64,000 nucleotides of DNA from Curtobacterium sp. MCJR17_055. Lineage in GTDB: Bacteria > Actinomycetota > Actinomycetes > Actinomycetales > Microbacteriaceae. A model generated the notes under the pieces. It ran no database searches. It was not told the origin of the DNA and saw only the letters and a list, made by a program, of their open reading frames with translations. The stretch is taken from NCBI RefSeq assembly GCF_003224335.1, contig NZ_QKLF01000004.1, forward strand, positions 186,001 through 250,000, written 5' to 3'. Made by a program: the position numbers and the translations under genes. Shown piece by piece: positions 16,175 through 25,779 of this stretch (its first letter is position 1; each line of letters starts with the position of its first letter).

Positions 16175-17310
16175 TGCCGCGTCCGCTGGTCGCGACGAGC
16201 GCAGCAGACCCGCTGGTCGTGCTCCGCGGACTGGAGGCCGCCCTGACCGGCGGCCCCGCACTGCTCCCCGTCGCGGTGGACGGTCCGCCGCTGCCGACGC
16301 GCGCGCCGACCCACGTCCCGCAGGGGGTCGCCCTGGTCGTCGAGACGAGCGGCTCCACCGGGACGGGCAAGCGCGTGGCGCTGTCGTCGGCGGCGCTGCT
16401 CGCCGGTGCCGCCGCCGCGGACGCAGCCCTCGGCGGTCCGGGCGGCTGGGTGCTCGCCCTGCCGACCCACTACATCGCGGGGCTCAACGTGCTGACCCGG
16501 TCGATCGTCGCGGGCACGACCCCGGTCGTCGTCCCGCCCGGGCACTTCGACGCCGGGGCGTTCGCCGACGCAGCGGACCGGCTCGAGGTCGGCCCGGCAG
16601 GCCCGCGTCGGTACACCTCGCTCGTGCCCGTCCAGCTCGCGCGCGTGCTCGACGACCCCCGGGCCACCGCGGCCCTGGCGCGGTTCGACGCGGTGCTGGT
16701 CGGCGGGCAGGCGACCCCCGCCGCACTGTCCGACCGGGCGCGCGGTGCCGGTGTCCGCGTCGTGACGACGTACGGCGCGAGCGAGACGAGCGGGGGCTGC
16801 GTCTACGACGGCGTCCCCTTCGACACCGTCCACGCCGAGGTGCTCGACGGCGAGCTGCAGCTGACCGGACCGATGCTCGCCGAGGGGTACCTCGGTGACG
16901 ACGAGCGGACAGCGGCCGTCTTCACCGAGCGTGACGGCCGTCGCTGGTACCGCACCGGTGACGCCGCGACGATCGAGGACGGACGCGTCCGGGTGTCCGG
17001 TCGACTGGACGACGTGGTCGTCTCCGGCGGGGAGAAGGTCCCGCTCGGCGCGGTGGAGCGGGTCGTGCGCGAGCTGCCGGGCCAGGACGGCGCGGTCGTG
17101 ACGCGCCGGGCGTCGGGGGAGTGGGGCGAGGTGCCGGTCGTGGTGACGGAGCGGGCCGTGCCGCTCGAGGTCGTCCGGGCCCGCGTCGGCGACGCACTCG
17201 GCCGTGCCGCCCGTCCCGCCGTGGTGCTCGTCGTGGACCGCATGCCGATGCTCCCGTCGGGCAAGCCCGACCGACGAGCCGTCCGCGCGCTGGCTGATCC
17301 GGACGCCTGA
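16174..17310 (+). CDS. menE: o-Succinylbenzoate-CoA ligase, compact form
   Basis: ANL-superfamily adenylating enzyme that activates o-succinylbenzoate as its CoA thioester for MenB. The phosphate loop is SGSTGTGKRVALS, the adenine-binding segment is TYGASETSGG, the hinge is GRLDDVVVSGGEKV, and the catalytic Lys lies in MLPSGKPDRRAV. At 378 aa it is well below the 450-500 aa of other MenE proteins; the missing part is in the N-terminal subdomain, as in other actinobacterial MenE. The 1-bp overlap with menB implies coupling. Confidence 0.93.
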   Translation: MPRPLVATSAADPLVVLRGLEAALTGGPALLPVAVDGPPLPTRAPTHVPQGVALVVETSGSTGTGKRVALSSAALLAGAAAADAALGGPGGWVLALPTHYIAGLNVLTRSIVAGTTPVVVPPGHFDAGAFADAADRLEVGPAGPRRYTSLVPVQLARVLDDPRATAALARFDAVLVGGQATPAALSDRARGAGVRVVTTYGASETSGGCVYDGVPFDTVHAEVLDGELQLTGPMLAEGYLGDDERTAAVFTERDGRRWYRTGDAATIEDGRVRVSGRLDDVVVSGGEKVPLGAVERVVRELPGQDGAVVTRRASGEWGEVPVVVTERAVPLEVVRARVGDALGRAARPAVVLVVDRMPMLPSGKPDRRAVRALADPDA

Positions 17311-17395
17311 GCAGCCCGGGCTCCTGACCCGCCGGGTCGTCCCGCCGGTGGTGGTCGTGCGACGGACGCACCACGCGCGGATACGATGGGCGGTC

Positions 17396-18391
17396 GTGGC
17401 AGGAGCGAAGAAGACGACACGTCCCAAGGGCAGGTCCGGCAACCCGGCGAAGGCGGCAGCGCCGCAGCGGAACACCCGCCGCGCGACCGCGAGCGACTGG
17501 ATCGGCGGAGCACGGCTGCGGACCCTGACGCTCGGCGTCGTCCCGGTGGTCCTCGGAACCGGGGTGGCCTACGTCGACAGCCGGGTCCCCGGTGACTTCG
17601 GCTCGTTCCTGTCGACGGACGGACGCGTCGCCATCGCGCTGCTCGCCCTCGCCGTGGCGCTGTTCCTGCAGATCGGCGTCAACTACAGCAACGACTACTC
17701 GGACGGGGTCCGCGGCACGGACGAGTTCCGGGTCGGTCCGGCCCGGCTCACCGGATCGGGGCTCGCCCGACCGCGGACGGTCCTGACGGTGGCGCTGACG
17801 TTCTTCGGTCTCGCGGCGGTCGCCGGCCTCGTCATCGTGCTGCTCACCCAGCTGTGGTGGCTGCTCTTCGTCGGAGCAGCAGCCATCGTCGCCGCCTGGT
17901 TCTACACCGGTGGGAAGAAGCCCTACGGGTACAACGCGCTCGGCGAGGTCTTCGTCTTCGTGTTCTTCGGGCTGGTCGCGGTGCTCGGCACCCAGTTCGT
18001 GCTCATCCGTCAGGTCACCCTGAGCGGCTGGGCCGCAGCGGTCGCCGCGGGCCTGTTCGCGTGCGCCGTCCTCATGGTGAACAACATCCGTGACATCGAC
18101 GAGGACACCGCGGCGGGCAAGCGCACCCTGGCGGTCGTGGTCGGTCGGCCGGTCGCCCGCGTGCTGTTCGCGCTCTTCCTGATGCTGCCGTACGTCGTGC
18201 TCGTCTGGTTCGTGTTGCTCTACTTCCGGAGCGGGTACACGTACTTCTCGCTCCTGCTCGCGCTGCCGGCGCTGGCGATCGGCGTGTCCTCGCGCAAGCC
18301 CCGGGAACTCATCACGGCGTTGCAGCTGTCGTCGTTCTCGGCGCTGGCGTTCGGTGTCGTGCTCGCCGCGACGCTCGCCGTCCAGCCGTAG
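17396..18391 (+). CDS. menA: 1,4-Dihydroxy-2-naphthoate polyprenyltransferase
   Basis: UbiA-superfamily membrane prenyltransferase that attaches the polyprenyl tail to the naphthoate head. The two Asp-rich Mg-diphosphate motifs are NDYSDGVRGTD and NIRDIDEDTAAGKRTL, within eight to nine helices. The GTG start gives 331 aa with a Lys/Ala-rich N-terminal tail of about 30 residues. A TACGAT box lies 8 nt before the GTG, consistent with a leaderless or near-leaderless promoter separate from menBE. Confidence 0.94.
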   Translation: MAGAKKTTRPKGRSGNPAKAAAPQRNTRRATASDWIGGARLRTLTLGVVPVVLGTGVAYVDSRVPGDFGSFLSTDGRVAIALLALAVALFLQIGVNYSNDYSDGVRGTDEFRVGPARLTGSGLARPRTVLTVALTFFGLAAVAGLVIVLLTQLWWLLFVGAAAIVAAWFYTGGKKPYGYNALGEVFVFVFFGLVAVLGTQFVLIRQVTLSGWAAAVAAGLFACAVLMVNNIRDIDEDTAAGKRTLAVVVGRPVARVLFALFLMLPYVVLVWFVLLYFRSGYTYFSLLLALPALAIGVSSRKPRELITALQLSSFSALAFGVVLAATLAVQP

Positions 18392-18413
18392 CGGCCGGAC
18401 GCCTGCGCTGCCG

Positions 18414-18725
18414 CTACTGCTTCGCGGTGTCGGTGCCGCCCGTGCCGGTGCGGCCCGCCTCGTGGGCGGGATCGGAGTCGGCGGCGTCGACGAAGTCGTC
18501 CTCGAAGTCGCTGTCGGCGTCGCGCTCCGGGCGGGCCCGGCGCTGGGCGATCGACGACGTCACGGCGCTCCGGAGTCCGGGCAGCGCGATGTACGACACG
18601 AGCAGGCCGATCAGGGCTGCGCCGATCGCCGCCCAGTACCAGGGCAGGCCGACCAGCAGCAGCAGGAGGAGCGCCGCCGCGAAGATGCCGAGCCGGGCGA
18701 GGGTGTAGACGAGCCACGCTTTCAC
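18414..18725 (-). CDS. DUF4229-like small membrane protein
   Basis: A 103-aa protein with two hydrophobic helices (residues 4-25 and 28-48) followed by a charged tail rich in Asp, Glu and Gly. Its size and layout match the DUF4229 family found beside menaquinone genes in many actinobacteria. Reading backwards, TACACT ends exactly 6 nt before the GTG start, predicting a leaderless mRNA. It is convergent with menA, with only 22 bp between stops. Function unknown. Confidence 0.8.
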   Translation of the reverse strand: MKAWLVYTLARLGIFAAALLLLLLVGLPWYWAAIGAALIGLLVSYIALPGLRSAVTSSIAQRRARPERDADSDFEDDFVDAADSDPAHEAGRTGTGGTDTAKQ

Positions 18726-18806
18726 CCTGCAAGTGTACGGACGCACGGCTCGGCGTCCCCGTGACGGTCGGAGGGCGGTCACAGGCTGCCGACCTAGACT
18801 CCGGAG

Positions 18807-19178
18807 ATGGTCAGACTGTGGCTCGTCATCGTCGTCGCCGCCGTGGCGTTCACGGTGTTCGCGCTCATCGACTGCGCCACCATGCCCCGGTCCCGCGTGC
18901 GGTCGCTGCGGAAGGGCATCTGGATCCTGCTCGTCCTCGTGCTCCCGGTCGTCGGCGGCGTGCTGTGGTTCCTGCTCGGCCGGACGCCGGCGCGCGGGCA
19001 GCGCGGTGGCGGGGGCGGCGGTGCCGGGTACCGTGGTCCCGAAGACGACCCGGACTTCCTCGGGGGCACGACGCCTCCCGGGCTGCTGAGCGATGACAAG
19101 GACCAGGACGACGCGACCCTCCGATCCCTCGAAGAACAGTTCCACGACGGCGACGACGACGGCCGCCCCGATCGCTGA
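18807..19178 (+). CDS. PLDc_N-type small membrane protein
   Basis: A 123-aa protein with two hydrophobic helices in the first 65 residues (a DCATMPRSRVRSLRKG loop between them, then VLPVVGGVLWFLLGR) and a disordered acidic tail. This is the phospholipase-D-nuclease N-terminal membrane module without any nuclease domain. TAGACT ends 6 nt before the ATG. Its 3' end overlaps the menD reading frame by 86 bp, so the two are probably cotranscribed. Confidence 0.82.
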   Translation: MVRLWLVIVVAAVAFTVFALIDCATMPRSRVRSLRKGIWILLVLVLPVVGGVLWFLLGRTPARGQRGGGGGGAGYRGPEDDPDFLGGTTPPGLLSDDKDQDDATLRSLEEQFHDGDDDGRPDR

Positions 19179-20943
19179 CGGACCGTCCGCCGACGGACCG
19201 TCCGCTGACGGCAGCGTCGGGTCCGGCAGCCCCGCGACCGACTTCGCACTCGCGTTCCTGCAGGAGCTCGCGCGGGCCGGCGTGACCGATGTCGTCGTGA
19301 GTCCCGGTTCCCGTTCGCAGGCCCTGGCACTCGCGGCCGTCGCCCTTGAGCGCGCGGGCGGCATCAGCGTGCACGTGCGCCTCGACGAGCGGACGGCCGG
19401 GTTCTTCGCGCTCGGTCTCGCGGTCGAGTCCGGTCGACCCGCTGCGGTCGTCACGACCTCGGGCACCGCGGTCGCGAACCTGCACCCTGCCGTGCTCGAG
19501 GCACACCACTCCGGCGTGCCGATGATCGTCGTCTCGGCCGACCGGCCCGCCGAACTCCGCGGGATCGGCAGCAACCAGACCACCGTGCAGCCGGGCATGT
19601 TCGGGTCGGCCGTCGACTTCGTCCGGGACGTCCAGGCGCCGAGCACCCACGGGGTGGACGACGACGTGCGCGCCACCGTCCGGGCCCTGGTCCGGGAGGC
19701 CGTGGCCGCTGCCGCCGGTCACGCAGGGCAGCCCGGCCCGGTCCAGCTCGACCTCGCGTTCCGCGAACCGCTCTCCGCCGGACTCGACGGCGTCGAGGGC
19801 GTCCCGGACGACGAGGTCGACCGCGAGTACGCGCTCCGCCGCACGGCCGCAGCGCTGCCGGCGGCGGAACTCGCCCCCGACGACGAGCCGGCCACGGTCG
19901 TGATCGCCGGGCACGACGCCGGCGTCGACGCCGAGCGCATCGCGTGGGAGCTCGGAGCGCCACTGCTCGCCGAGGTCTCCAGCGGGGCGCGCTTCGGACG
20001 CAACGCCGTAGCGGCCTACCGGGACCTCCTCCGGGACGAGTCCTTCGGCGGTCGTGTGCGTCGGGCCGTCGTGCTCGGGCACCCGACGCTGAGCCGCGAG
20101 GTGCCGGCGCTCCTGCAGCGCGCGGACGTCGAGACGATCGTGGTCCGCGGAGCCGGTGCCGACGTGTACGACCCGGCACGGGCCTCCCGGCCGTCGGCGT
20201 CCACGCAGGTCGTCTCGGACGTCCGCGTGACCGGACCGACCGGCCCCGCGCACCGCGCCTGGGTCGGACGCTGGGTGGCGGCGAGCCGGTCGCTGCTCGG
20301 CGGCGGCGACGCCGGACCGGACCTCGACGCGAAGCGGTCCGCGGACCGCGCCGAACGGAACCGGTTCCTCAAGGACGAGGTCGCGCTGCGCCGTCGTCCG
20401 GTGGACCGGGCCATGCTCGCCGAGGCCGTGTGGGGAGCGACGTGGCCGCACGACCGACTGGTCTTCGGGGCGTCCCAGATCATCCGCGAGGCCGACATGA
20501 CCGTCCCGGGCAAGAAGATCCGGGTGCACGCGAACCGGGGTCTGGCGGGCATCGACGGGACGATCTCGACGGCGCTCGGCATCGCGACCGCGCTCGAGGC
20601 CGCGGCCGGCACGGTCGGCACGACCCGCGTCGTCGTCGGGGACCTCACGTTCCTGCACGACCTCGGGGGTCTCGTCACCGGGACCGAGGAACACCGCCCT
20701 CGGCTCCAGGTCGTCGTCGGGAACGACGTCGGCGGCGCGATCTTCCGCGGACTCGAGGTCGCCGCGACCACGGCACCCGAGGACATGCGGCGGATGATGA
20801 CGACGCCGCAGCACGTCGACGTCGAGCGCGTCGTGACCGGGCTCGGGTGGGAGTACCGGCGCGCGGCGACGTGGGGGGACCTGGAGCGCGTGCTGACCGA
20901 CCCCGCCGGACGTGTGGTCATCGAGGTGCCGCTGGCGGACTGA
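19093..20943 (+). CDS. menD: SEPHCHC synthase (thiamine-diphosphate enzyme)
   Basis: Catalyses the first committed step of menaquinone synthesis, joining isochorismate and 2-oxoglutarate with decarboxylation. The core begins at about residue 47 (PATDFALAFLQELARAGV), with the diphosphate-end SPGSRSQALALA, the glutamate-containing VRLDERTAGFFALGL, and the C-terminal GDLTFLHDLGGL with its cofactor-binding Asp. ATG 19093 is the only in-frame start ahead of the core; it gives 616 aa with an extra low-complexity leader containing three ADGPS-like repeats, and an 86-bp overlap with the preceding gene. A shorter natural start is not available, so the overlap is probably real. Confidence 0.93.
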   Translation: MTRTRTTRPSDPSKNSSTTATTTAAPIADGPSADGPSADGSVGSGSPATDFALAFLQELARAGVTDVVVSPGSRSQALALAAVALERAGGISVHVRLDERTAGFFALGLAVESGRPAAVVTTSGTAVANLHPAVLEAHHSGVPMIVVSADRPAELRGIGSNQTTVQPGMFGSAVDFVRDVQAPSTHGVDDDVRATVRALVREAVAAAAGHAGQPGPVQLDLAFREPLSAGLDGVEGVPDDEVDREYALRRTAAALPAAELAPDDEPATVVIAGHDAGVDAERIAWELGAPLLAEVSSGARFGRNAVAAYRDLLRDESFGGRVRRAVVLGHPTLSREVPALLQRADVETIVVRGAGADVYDPARASRPSASTQVVSDVRVTGPTGPAHRAWVGRWVAASRSLLGGGDAGPDLDAKRSADRAERNRFLKDEVALRRRPVDRAMLAEAVWGATWPHDRLVFGASQIIREADMTVPGKKIRVHANRGLAGIDGTISTALGIATALEAAAGTVGTTRVVVGDLTFLHDLGGLVTGTEEHRPRLQVVVGNDVGGAIFRGLEVAATTAPEDMRRMMTTPQHVDVERVVTGLGWEYRRAATWGDLERVLTDPAGRVVIEVPLAD

Positions 20944-21016
20944 CGGGGTCCGGGGGGCGCCGTTCCTGAGGCCAGCCAGCCCGGCGGCCCCGACGCCCGG
21001 CCGGTCGTCCCGGCGC

Positions 21017-22276
21017 TCAGGCCAGGGCGTCCGTGATCGGTCGGAACTTCAGCCGCGTCTCCGCCACCTCGCGCGCCGGGTCCGAACCGGCGACGATCCC
21101 GGCACCGGCCCAGGCACGGACGGTCCCGTCGTCCTCGATCTGCGCGCTCCGCAGGGCGAGCATCCACTCGCCGTCACCGGAGGCCCCGAGCCAGCCGACG
21201 GGACCGGCGTACCGACCGCGGTCCACGCCCTCGAGCTCGGCGACCAGGCGGACGGCGACGTCGGTCGGGGTGCCCGCGACGGCGGCGGTCGGGTGCAGCG
21301 CATCGGCCACGTCGAGCGCGGTGACCCCGGCGGGCAGCACGGCCTCGACGTCGCTGGCGAGGTGCCACAGGTTCGGCAGCTGCAGCCGGAACGGTTGCGG
21401 GTCGACGCGGAGGTCGGCAGCGATCGGACGCAGCGAGGCGACGAGGCTCGAGATCGCGAAGGCGTGCTCCTGCAGGTCCTTCGCGCTGGCGGCGAGCGTC
21501 TCCGCGGCCACGCGGTCGCTCTCCGCGTCGGCACCGCGGGCAGCGCTGCCGGCGAGCACCCGTGCGGTCAGCGTCCGGCCCTCGGTGCGGGCGAGCGTCT
21601 CGGGGGTGGCGCCGACGAGCCCGTCGACCGCGAAGGTGACGCAGGACGGGTACGCGGCCGCCAGGTCGAGCAGGACCGCGCGGCGGTCGGCGCCGGGCGG
21701 CAGCGTCCCGACCAGGTCCCGCGCCAGCACGACCTTCTGCGCGCGGCCGTCCGCGATGGCACCGACGGCGGCGGCGACCGAGGCGGCGTACGCGTCCTCG
21801 TCCACCGCACCCGGGCGGAGCGGCACCGAGACGTGCGGGCCGACGCGGGGGACCGGGACCGACGTGCTCGAGAACGGCAGGGGTGCGGGCGAGTCCGTCG
21901 TGTCGATCGCGGTGATCCACGCGCGACCCCGCCGACGGCCGACCACGACACGCGGCACGATGAGCACGCTCGTCGCGTCGGAGTCGTCCGCGAAGGCGAA
22001 CGTCCCGAACGCCACCAGTCCGCTGCCCCGCATGCGCACCGGGTCGTCGACGGTGGCGGCGGCGGTGACGTCGCGCCAGACGGCGGACGCCTCGCGCATC
22101 CGACCCGGGCCGGAGAACTCGAACCGGAGCGCCTCGCCGATGCCGACGATCCCGTCCCCGTTCCGCACGAAGGCCAGCGGGTGTTCGGCGAGGGTGTGGC
22201 GGAGCACGGCGCCCGGGTCGTCGAGGATCCGGGTCGAGACCGTGAGCGGCTGCACCGCTGTGGCGGGACGGGTCAC
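21017..22276 (-). CDS. menF: Isochorismate synthase
   Basis: Chorismate-binding enzyme that supplies isochorismate to MenD. The 419-aa protein shows family blocks QKVVLARDLVG, TPETLARTEG, EHAFAISSLVASLRP, LHPTAAVAGTP, and the C-terminal AGAGIVAGSDPAREVAET with the metal-binding Glu residues. Menaquinone context favours MenF over a siderophore EntC-type role. TAGCAT lies exactly 6 nt upstream of the GTG on the minus strand. Convergent with menD. Confidence 0.9.
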   Translation of the reverse strand: MTRPATAVQPLTVSTRILDDPGAVLRHTLAEHPLAFVRNGDGIVGIGEALRFEFSGPGRMREASAVWRDVTAAATVDDPVRMRGSGLVAFGTFAFADDSDATSVLIVPRVVVGRRRGRAWITAIDTTDSPAPLPFSSTSVPVPRVGPHVSVPLRPGAVDEDAYAASVAAAVGAIADGRAQKVVLARDLVGTLPPGADRRAVLLDLAAAYPSCVTFAVDGLVGATPETLARTEGRTLTARVLAGSAARGADAESDRVAAETLAASAKDLQEHAFAISSLVASLRPIAADLRVDPQPFRLQLPNLWHLASDVEAVLPAGVTALDVADALHPTAAVAGTPTDVAVRLVAELEGVDRGRYAGPVGWLGASGDGEWMLALRSAQIEDDGTVRAWAGAGIVAGSDPAREVAETRLKFRPITDALA

Positions 22277-22424
22277 GGACCGATGCTACGCGCCGACCCG
22301 CACGACGGCCGCCGGGTCCCGGGGCGGGTGTGCACACCGCCACGCCCGTGCGGGACGCGCCCGGGGTGCTCCACTCCTGCACGGCTGCCGGGAAGCGCCG
22401 GGTCGTGGGCTCTAGGATGACCGG

Positions 22425-23219
22425 GTGAGCAGAGCGGACATGCACAAGCGGCCGGACGAAGTGGCGGCCATGTTCGACGACGTCGCGGCGAAGTACGACC
22501 TGACCAACGACATCCTGTCGGCCGGCAACGCCCCGCTGTGGCGCGTCGCGACGGTCAAGGCCGTCGACCCCCAGCCGGGCGAGCGCGTGCTCGACCTCGC
22601 GGCTGGGACGGGCACGAGCTCGGCGGCCCTCGCCAAGAAGGGTGCCGAGGTCACGGCACTCGACCTGTCGTCCGGCATGATCGCGGTCGGTCGTGAGCGC
22701 CACCCCGAGATCACCTTCGTCGAGGGCGACGCGGAACACCTGCCGTTCGAGGACGAGTCCTTCGACGCGGTCACGATCTCGTTCGGGCTGCGCAACGTCA
22801 ACGACCCGATGCAGGCACTCACCGAGATGCTCCGCGTCCTCAAGCCCGGTGGCCGGCTCGTCATCTGCGAGTTCTCGACGCCGCCGTTCGCCGCACTCCG
22901 GTTCGGCTACAACACGTACCTCAAGCGCGTGCTGCCGGGCATCGCCAAGCTCTCCAGCAGCAACCCGGCCGCGTACCGCTACCTGGCCGAGTCGATCGAG
23001 GCATGGCCCGAGCAGCAGGTCCTCAGCCAGTGGCTCCGCGGCGTCGGCTTCACGATGGTGGCGCACCGCAACCTGACCGCCGGGATCGTCGCGCTGCACC
23101 GCGGCCGGAAGCCCGTCGCCGGCAGCGTCCGCGAGTCGGCTGCCCGTCGTGCGAAGGCGCGTCGGGACCACCAGCCGACGGGCGAGCAGCCCCGCGTCGA
23201 GCCCGAGGCCCAGGCCTAG
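22425..23219 (+). CDS. menG: Demethylmenaquinone methyltransferase
   Basis: SAM-dependent methyltransferase performing the last step of menaquinone synthesis. Motifs include DVAAKYDLTNDILS, the SAM loop LDLAAGTGTSS, and UbiE-type ISFGLRNVNDPMQALTEMLRVLKPGG. The 264-aa length includes a basic, disordered C-terminal tail of about 25 residues. TAGGAT ends 6 nt before the GTG and there is no ribosome site. It heads a likely operon with the polyprenyl synthase and the FprA-like gene. Confidence 0.94.
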   Translation: MSRADMHKRPDEVAAMFDDVAAKYDLTNDILSAGNAPLWRVATVKAVDPQPGERVLDLAAGTGTSSAALAKKGAEVTALDLSSGMIAVGRERHPEITFVEGDAEHLPFEDESFDAVTISFGLRNVNDPMQALTEMLRVLKPGGRLVICEFSTPPFAALRFGYNTYLKRVLPGIAKLSSSNPAAYRYLAESIEAWPEQQVLSQWLRGVGFTMVAHRNLTAGIVALHRGRKPVAGSVRESAARRAKARRDHQPTGEQPRVEPEAQA

Positions 23220-23266
23220 GCCCGCGGCCCAGGTCCCCACCGCCACCTGCGAGTACGGAGCAGCAG

Positions 23267-24343
23267 TTGAACCCGAGTGTCCCGGTCGCACGACGCGCGC
23301 CGAGTCTCCGAGCCTCCCTGGGCATCGGGGAGCGGCTGTTCGCCACCCCCGCGGACCGGCGCTTCATCGCCGCGGTCGACGACGGTCTCGAGCTCGTCGA
23401 GCAGGGGCTCGAGGACGCCATGCGCTCCGCCGACACGCTGGCGGACACGACCAGCCGCTACCTGCTCTCCGCCGGCGGCAAGCGCATCCGCCCGACCCTG
23501 ACGCTCCTCATCGCCCAGCTCGGCGACGGCGTGACCGACCACGTCGTGAAGGCCGCGGTGAGCGTGGAGATGACCCACCTGGCGTCGCTCTACCACGACG
23601 ACGTCATGGACGAGGCGCCGGTGCGCCGCGGTGTCCCGGCCGCCCACGTCACGTACGGCAACAACATCGCGATCCTGACGGGCGACCTGCTCTTCGCCCG
23701 CGCCTCGCTCATCACGGCGGACCTCGGGCCGGAGGGCATCCGCATGCAGGCGGAGACCTTCCAGCGCCTCTGCATGGGGCAGCTGCACGAGACGACGGGC
23801 CCGCAGCCCGACGACGACCCGGTCGAGCACTACATCCAGGTCCTCAGCGACAAGACCGGCTCGCTCATCGCCACCGCAGCCCGGGCCGGCGTGATGTTCT
23901 CCGGGGCGGACCGCTCGCTGCTCGACGCCGTCGGCACGTTCGGGGAGAAGGTCGGCGTCGCGTTCCAGCTCGTCGACGACGTCATCGACCTCGCCCCGGC
24001 GAAGGACAAGACCGGCAAGATCGCCGGCAACGACCTCCGCGCCGGTGTCGACACGCTGCCGCTGCTCCAGCTCCGCCGTCGCGCCTCGGCCGACGCGGGC
24101 GCAGCGGCGCTGCTCGCGCGCATCGAGCGCGACGTGCGGGACGCCCCCGACGACGCCGTCCACTCGGAGGCGTACCAGAGCGCGGTCGCCGAACTCCACG
24201 ACCACGAGGCGACCCGGGCCACCCGGGCCCTCGCCGCCGGTTGGGCCGACGAGGCGGTGGCCGCACTGGCCCCGCTGCCGGACGGCACGGTGAAACGAGC
24301 CCTCACCCGGTTCGCGGAGACGGTCGTCGACCGCAGCCGCTGA
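23267..24343 (+). CDS. Polyprenyl diphosphate synthase (menaquinone tail)
   Basis: Trans-prenyltransferase that builds the polyprenyl diphosphate for MenA. The first Asp-rich motif is HLASLYHDDVMDEA, the second is QLVDDVIDLA, and the GGKRIRPTLTL substrate segment precedes them. The TTG start has GGAG 7 nt upstream and gives 358 aa. Chain length cannot be read reliably, although hepta- to nonaprenyl is usual for this position. Lies 47 bp after menG. Confidence 0.93.
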   Translation: MNPSVPVARRAPSLRASLGIGERLFATPADRRFIAAVDDGLELVEQGLEDAMRSADTLADTTSRYLLSAGGKRIRPTLTLLIAQLGDGVTDHVVKAAVSVEMTHLASLYHDDVMDEAPVRRGVPAAHVTYGNNIAILTGDLLFARASLITADLGPEGIRMQAETFQRLCMGQLHETTGPQPDDDPVEHYIQVLSDKTGSLIATAARAGVMFSGADRSLLDAVGTFGEKVGVAFQLVDDVIDLAPAKDKTGKIAGNDLRAGVDTLPLLQLRRRASADAGAAALLARIERDVRDAPDDAVHSEAYQSAVAELHDHEATRATRALAAGWADEAVAALAPLPDGTVKRALTRFAETVVDRSR

Positions 24344-24400
24344 CCCGCGGCGGCGGTCCTCGGCCGCGTCCGCTGACCTGAACGAACTGGAGACCGATCA

Positions 24401-25777
24401 GTGCCCACCCTCCGACTCGCCATCGTCGGCGCCGGTCCGGCCGGCATCTACGCCGCGGACATCCTCCTGCGGGAGGCACGTGGCTTCGACGTCTCGATCG
24501 ACCTCTTCGAGCAACTCCCGGCCCCGTACGGGCTGGTCCGGTACGGCGTCGCGCCCGACCACCCGCGCATCAAGGGCATCGTCAACGCGCTCCGCGACGT
24601 GCTCGACCGGGGTGACATCCGGATCTTCGGCAACGTGCGGTTCGGTCAGGACATCACCCTCGACGACCTGAAGCGGCACTACAACGCGGTCGTCTTCTCG
24701 ACTGGCGCCATCAAGGACGCCGACCTCGACATCCCGGGCATCGACCTGGACGGGTCGTACGGCGCCGCGGACTTCGTCAGCTGGTTCGACGGGCACCCCG
24801 ACGTCCCGCGCACCTGGCCGCTCACGGCGGAGAGCGTCGCGGTGATCGGCAACGGCAACGTGGCCCTCGACGTCTCCCGCATCCTCGCCAAGCACGCCGA
24901 GGACCTGCTGCCCACCGAGATCCCGGCGAACGTCTACGAGGGCTTGCGGTCCTCGCCGGTCACGGACGTGCACGTGTTCGGTCGCCGTGGACCCGCGCAG
25001 GTGAAGTTCACGCCGCTGGAGCTCCGCGAGCTCGGCGAACTCCGCGACGTCGACATGGTCGTGTACGACGAGGACTTCGACCACGACGAGGCCTCGAAGC
25101 TCGCGATCCAGACGAACAAGCAGGTCACCGTCATCGACCGTGTCCTGCAGCAGTGGCGGAAGCGCGAGGTCGGCACGGCCAGCCGCCGCCTGCACCTGCA
25201 CTTCTACGCGAAGCCCCTCGAACTGCTCGGTGACGAGGACGGGAAGGTCCGCGCCATCCGCTACGAGCGCACCCGTCCGGACGGGCAGGGCGGCGTCGAG
25301 GGCACGGGGGAGGTCCGGGAGCTGCCGATCCAGGCGCTGTACCGCGCCGTCGGGTACGTCGGTTCGCCGCTGCCCGGCGTCCCGTTCGACGAGCGCTACG
25401 GCGTCATCCCGAACCACGAGGGTCAGGTGCTCGACGCCGACGCCACCCCGATCCCGGGCGTCTACGCGACCGGCTGGATCAAGCGTGGTCCGGTCGGCCT
25501 CATCGGCCACACGAAGTCCGACGCGATGGAGACCGTGCAGCACATCGTCACCGACCAGGGCAGCTGGTGGACGCCGGAGGACCCGTCCGAGGAGGCCGTC
25601 CCGGCGCTCCTCCGCGAACGCGGCGTCGACTTCACCGACCTGGACGGATGGCACGCGCTCGACGAGCACGAGATCGCGCTCGGCGAGGCGGAGGGCCGCG
25701 CACGCGTCAAGGTCGTACCGCGCGACGAGATGATCGACGTCTCGCTCCGCCGCAACCGCGCCGGGTCCCAGGGCTGA
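24401..25777 (+). CDS. FprA-like ferredoxin-NADP+ reductase
   Basis: Adrenodoxin-reductase-type flavoprotein (458 aa) passing electrons between NADPH and ferredoxin. The FAD loop is IVGAGPAGIYAAD near residue 6, the NADP loop is VAVIGNGNVALDVSRI near residue 146, and the C-terminal region GWIKRGPVGLIGHTKSDA binds FAD. It follows the polyprenyl synthase by 57 bp with GGAG ahead of the GTG. In M. tuberculosis the neighbouring slot holds MenJ, a menaquinone saturating reductase of a different flavoprotein family, so this gene is not a MenJ orthologue by motif. Its ferredoxin partner is not in the window. Confidence 0.9.
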   Translation: MPTLRLAIVGAGPAGIYAADILLREARGFDVSIDLFEQLPAPYGLVRYGVAPDHPRIKGIVNALRDVLDRGDIRIFGNVRFGQDITLDDLKRHYNAVVFSTGAIKDADLDIPGIDLDGSYGAADFVSWFDGHPDVPRTWPLTAESVAVIGNGNVALDVSRILAKHAEDLLPTEIPANVYEGLRSSPVTDVHVFGRRGPAQVKFTPLELRELGELRDVDMVVYDEDFDHDEASKLAIQTNKQVTVIDRVLQQWRKREVGTASRRLHLHFYAKPLELLGDEDGKVRAIRYERTRPDGQGGVEGTGEVRELPIQALYRAVGYVGSPLPGVPFDERYGVIPNHEGQVLDADATPIPGVYATGWIKRGPVGLIGHTKSDAMETVQHIVTDQGSWWTPEDPSEEAVPALLRERGVDFTDLDGWHALDEHEIALGEAEGRARVKVVPRDEMIDVSLRRNRAGSQG

Positions 25778-25779
25778 GC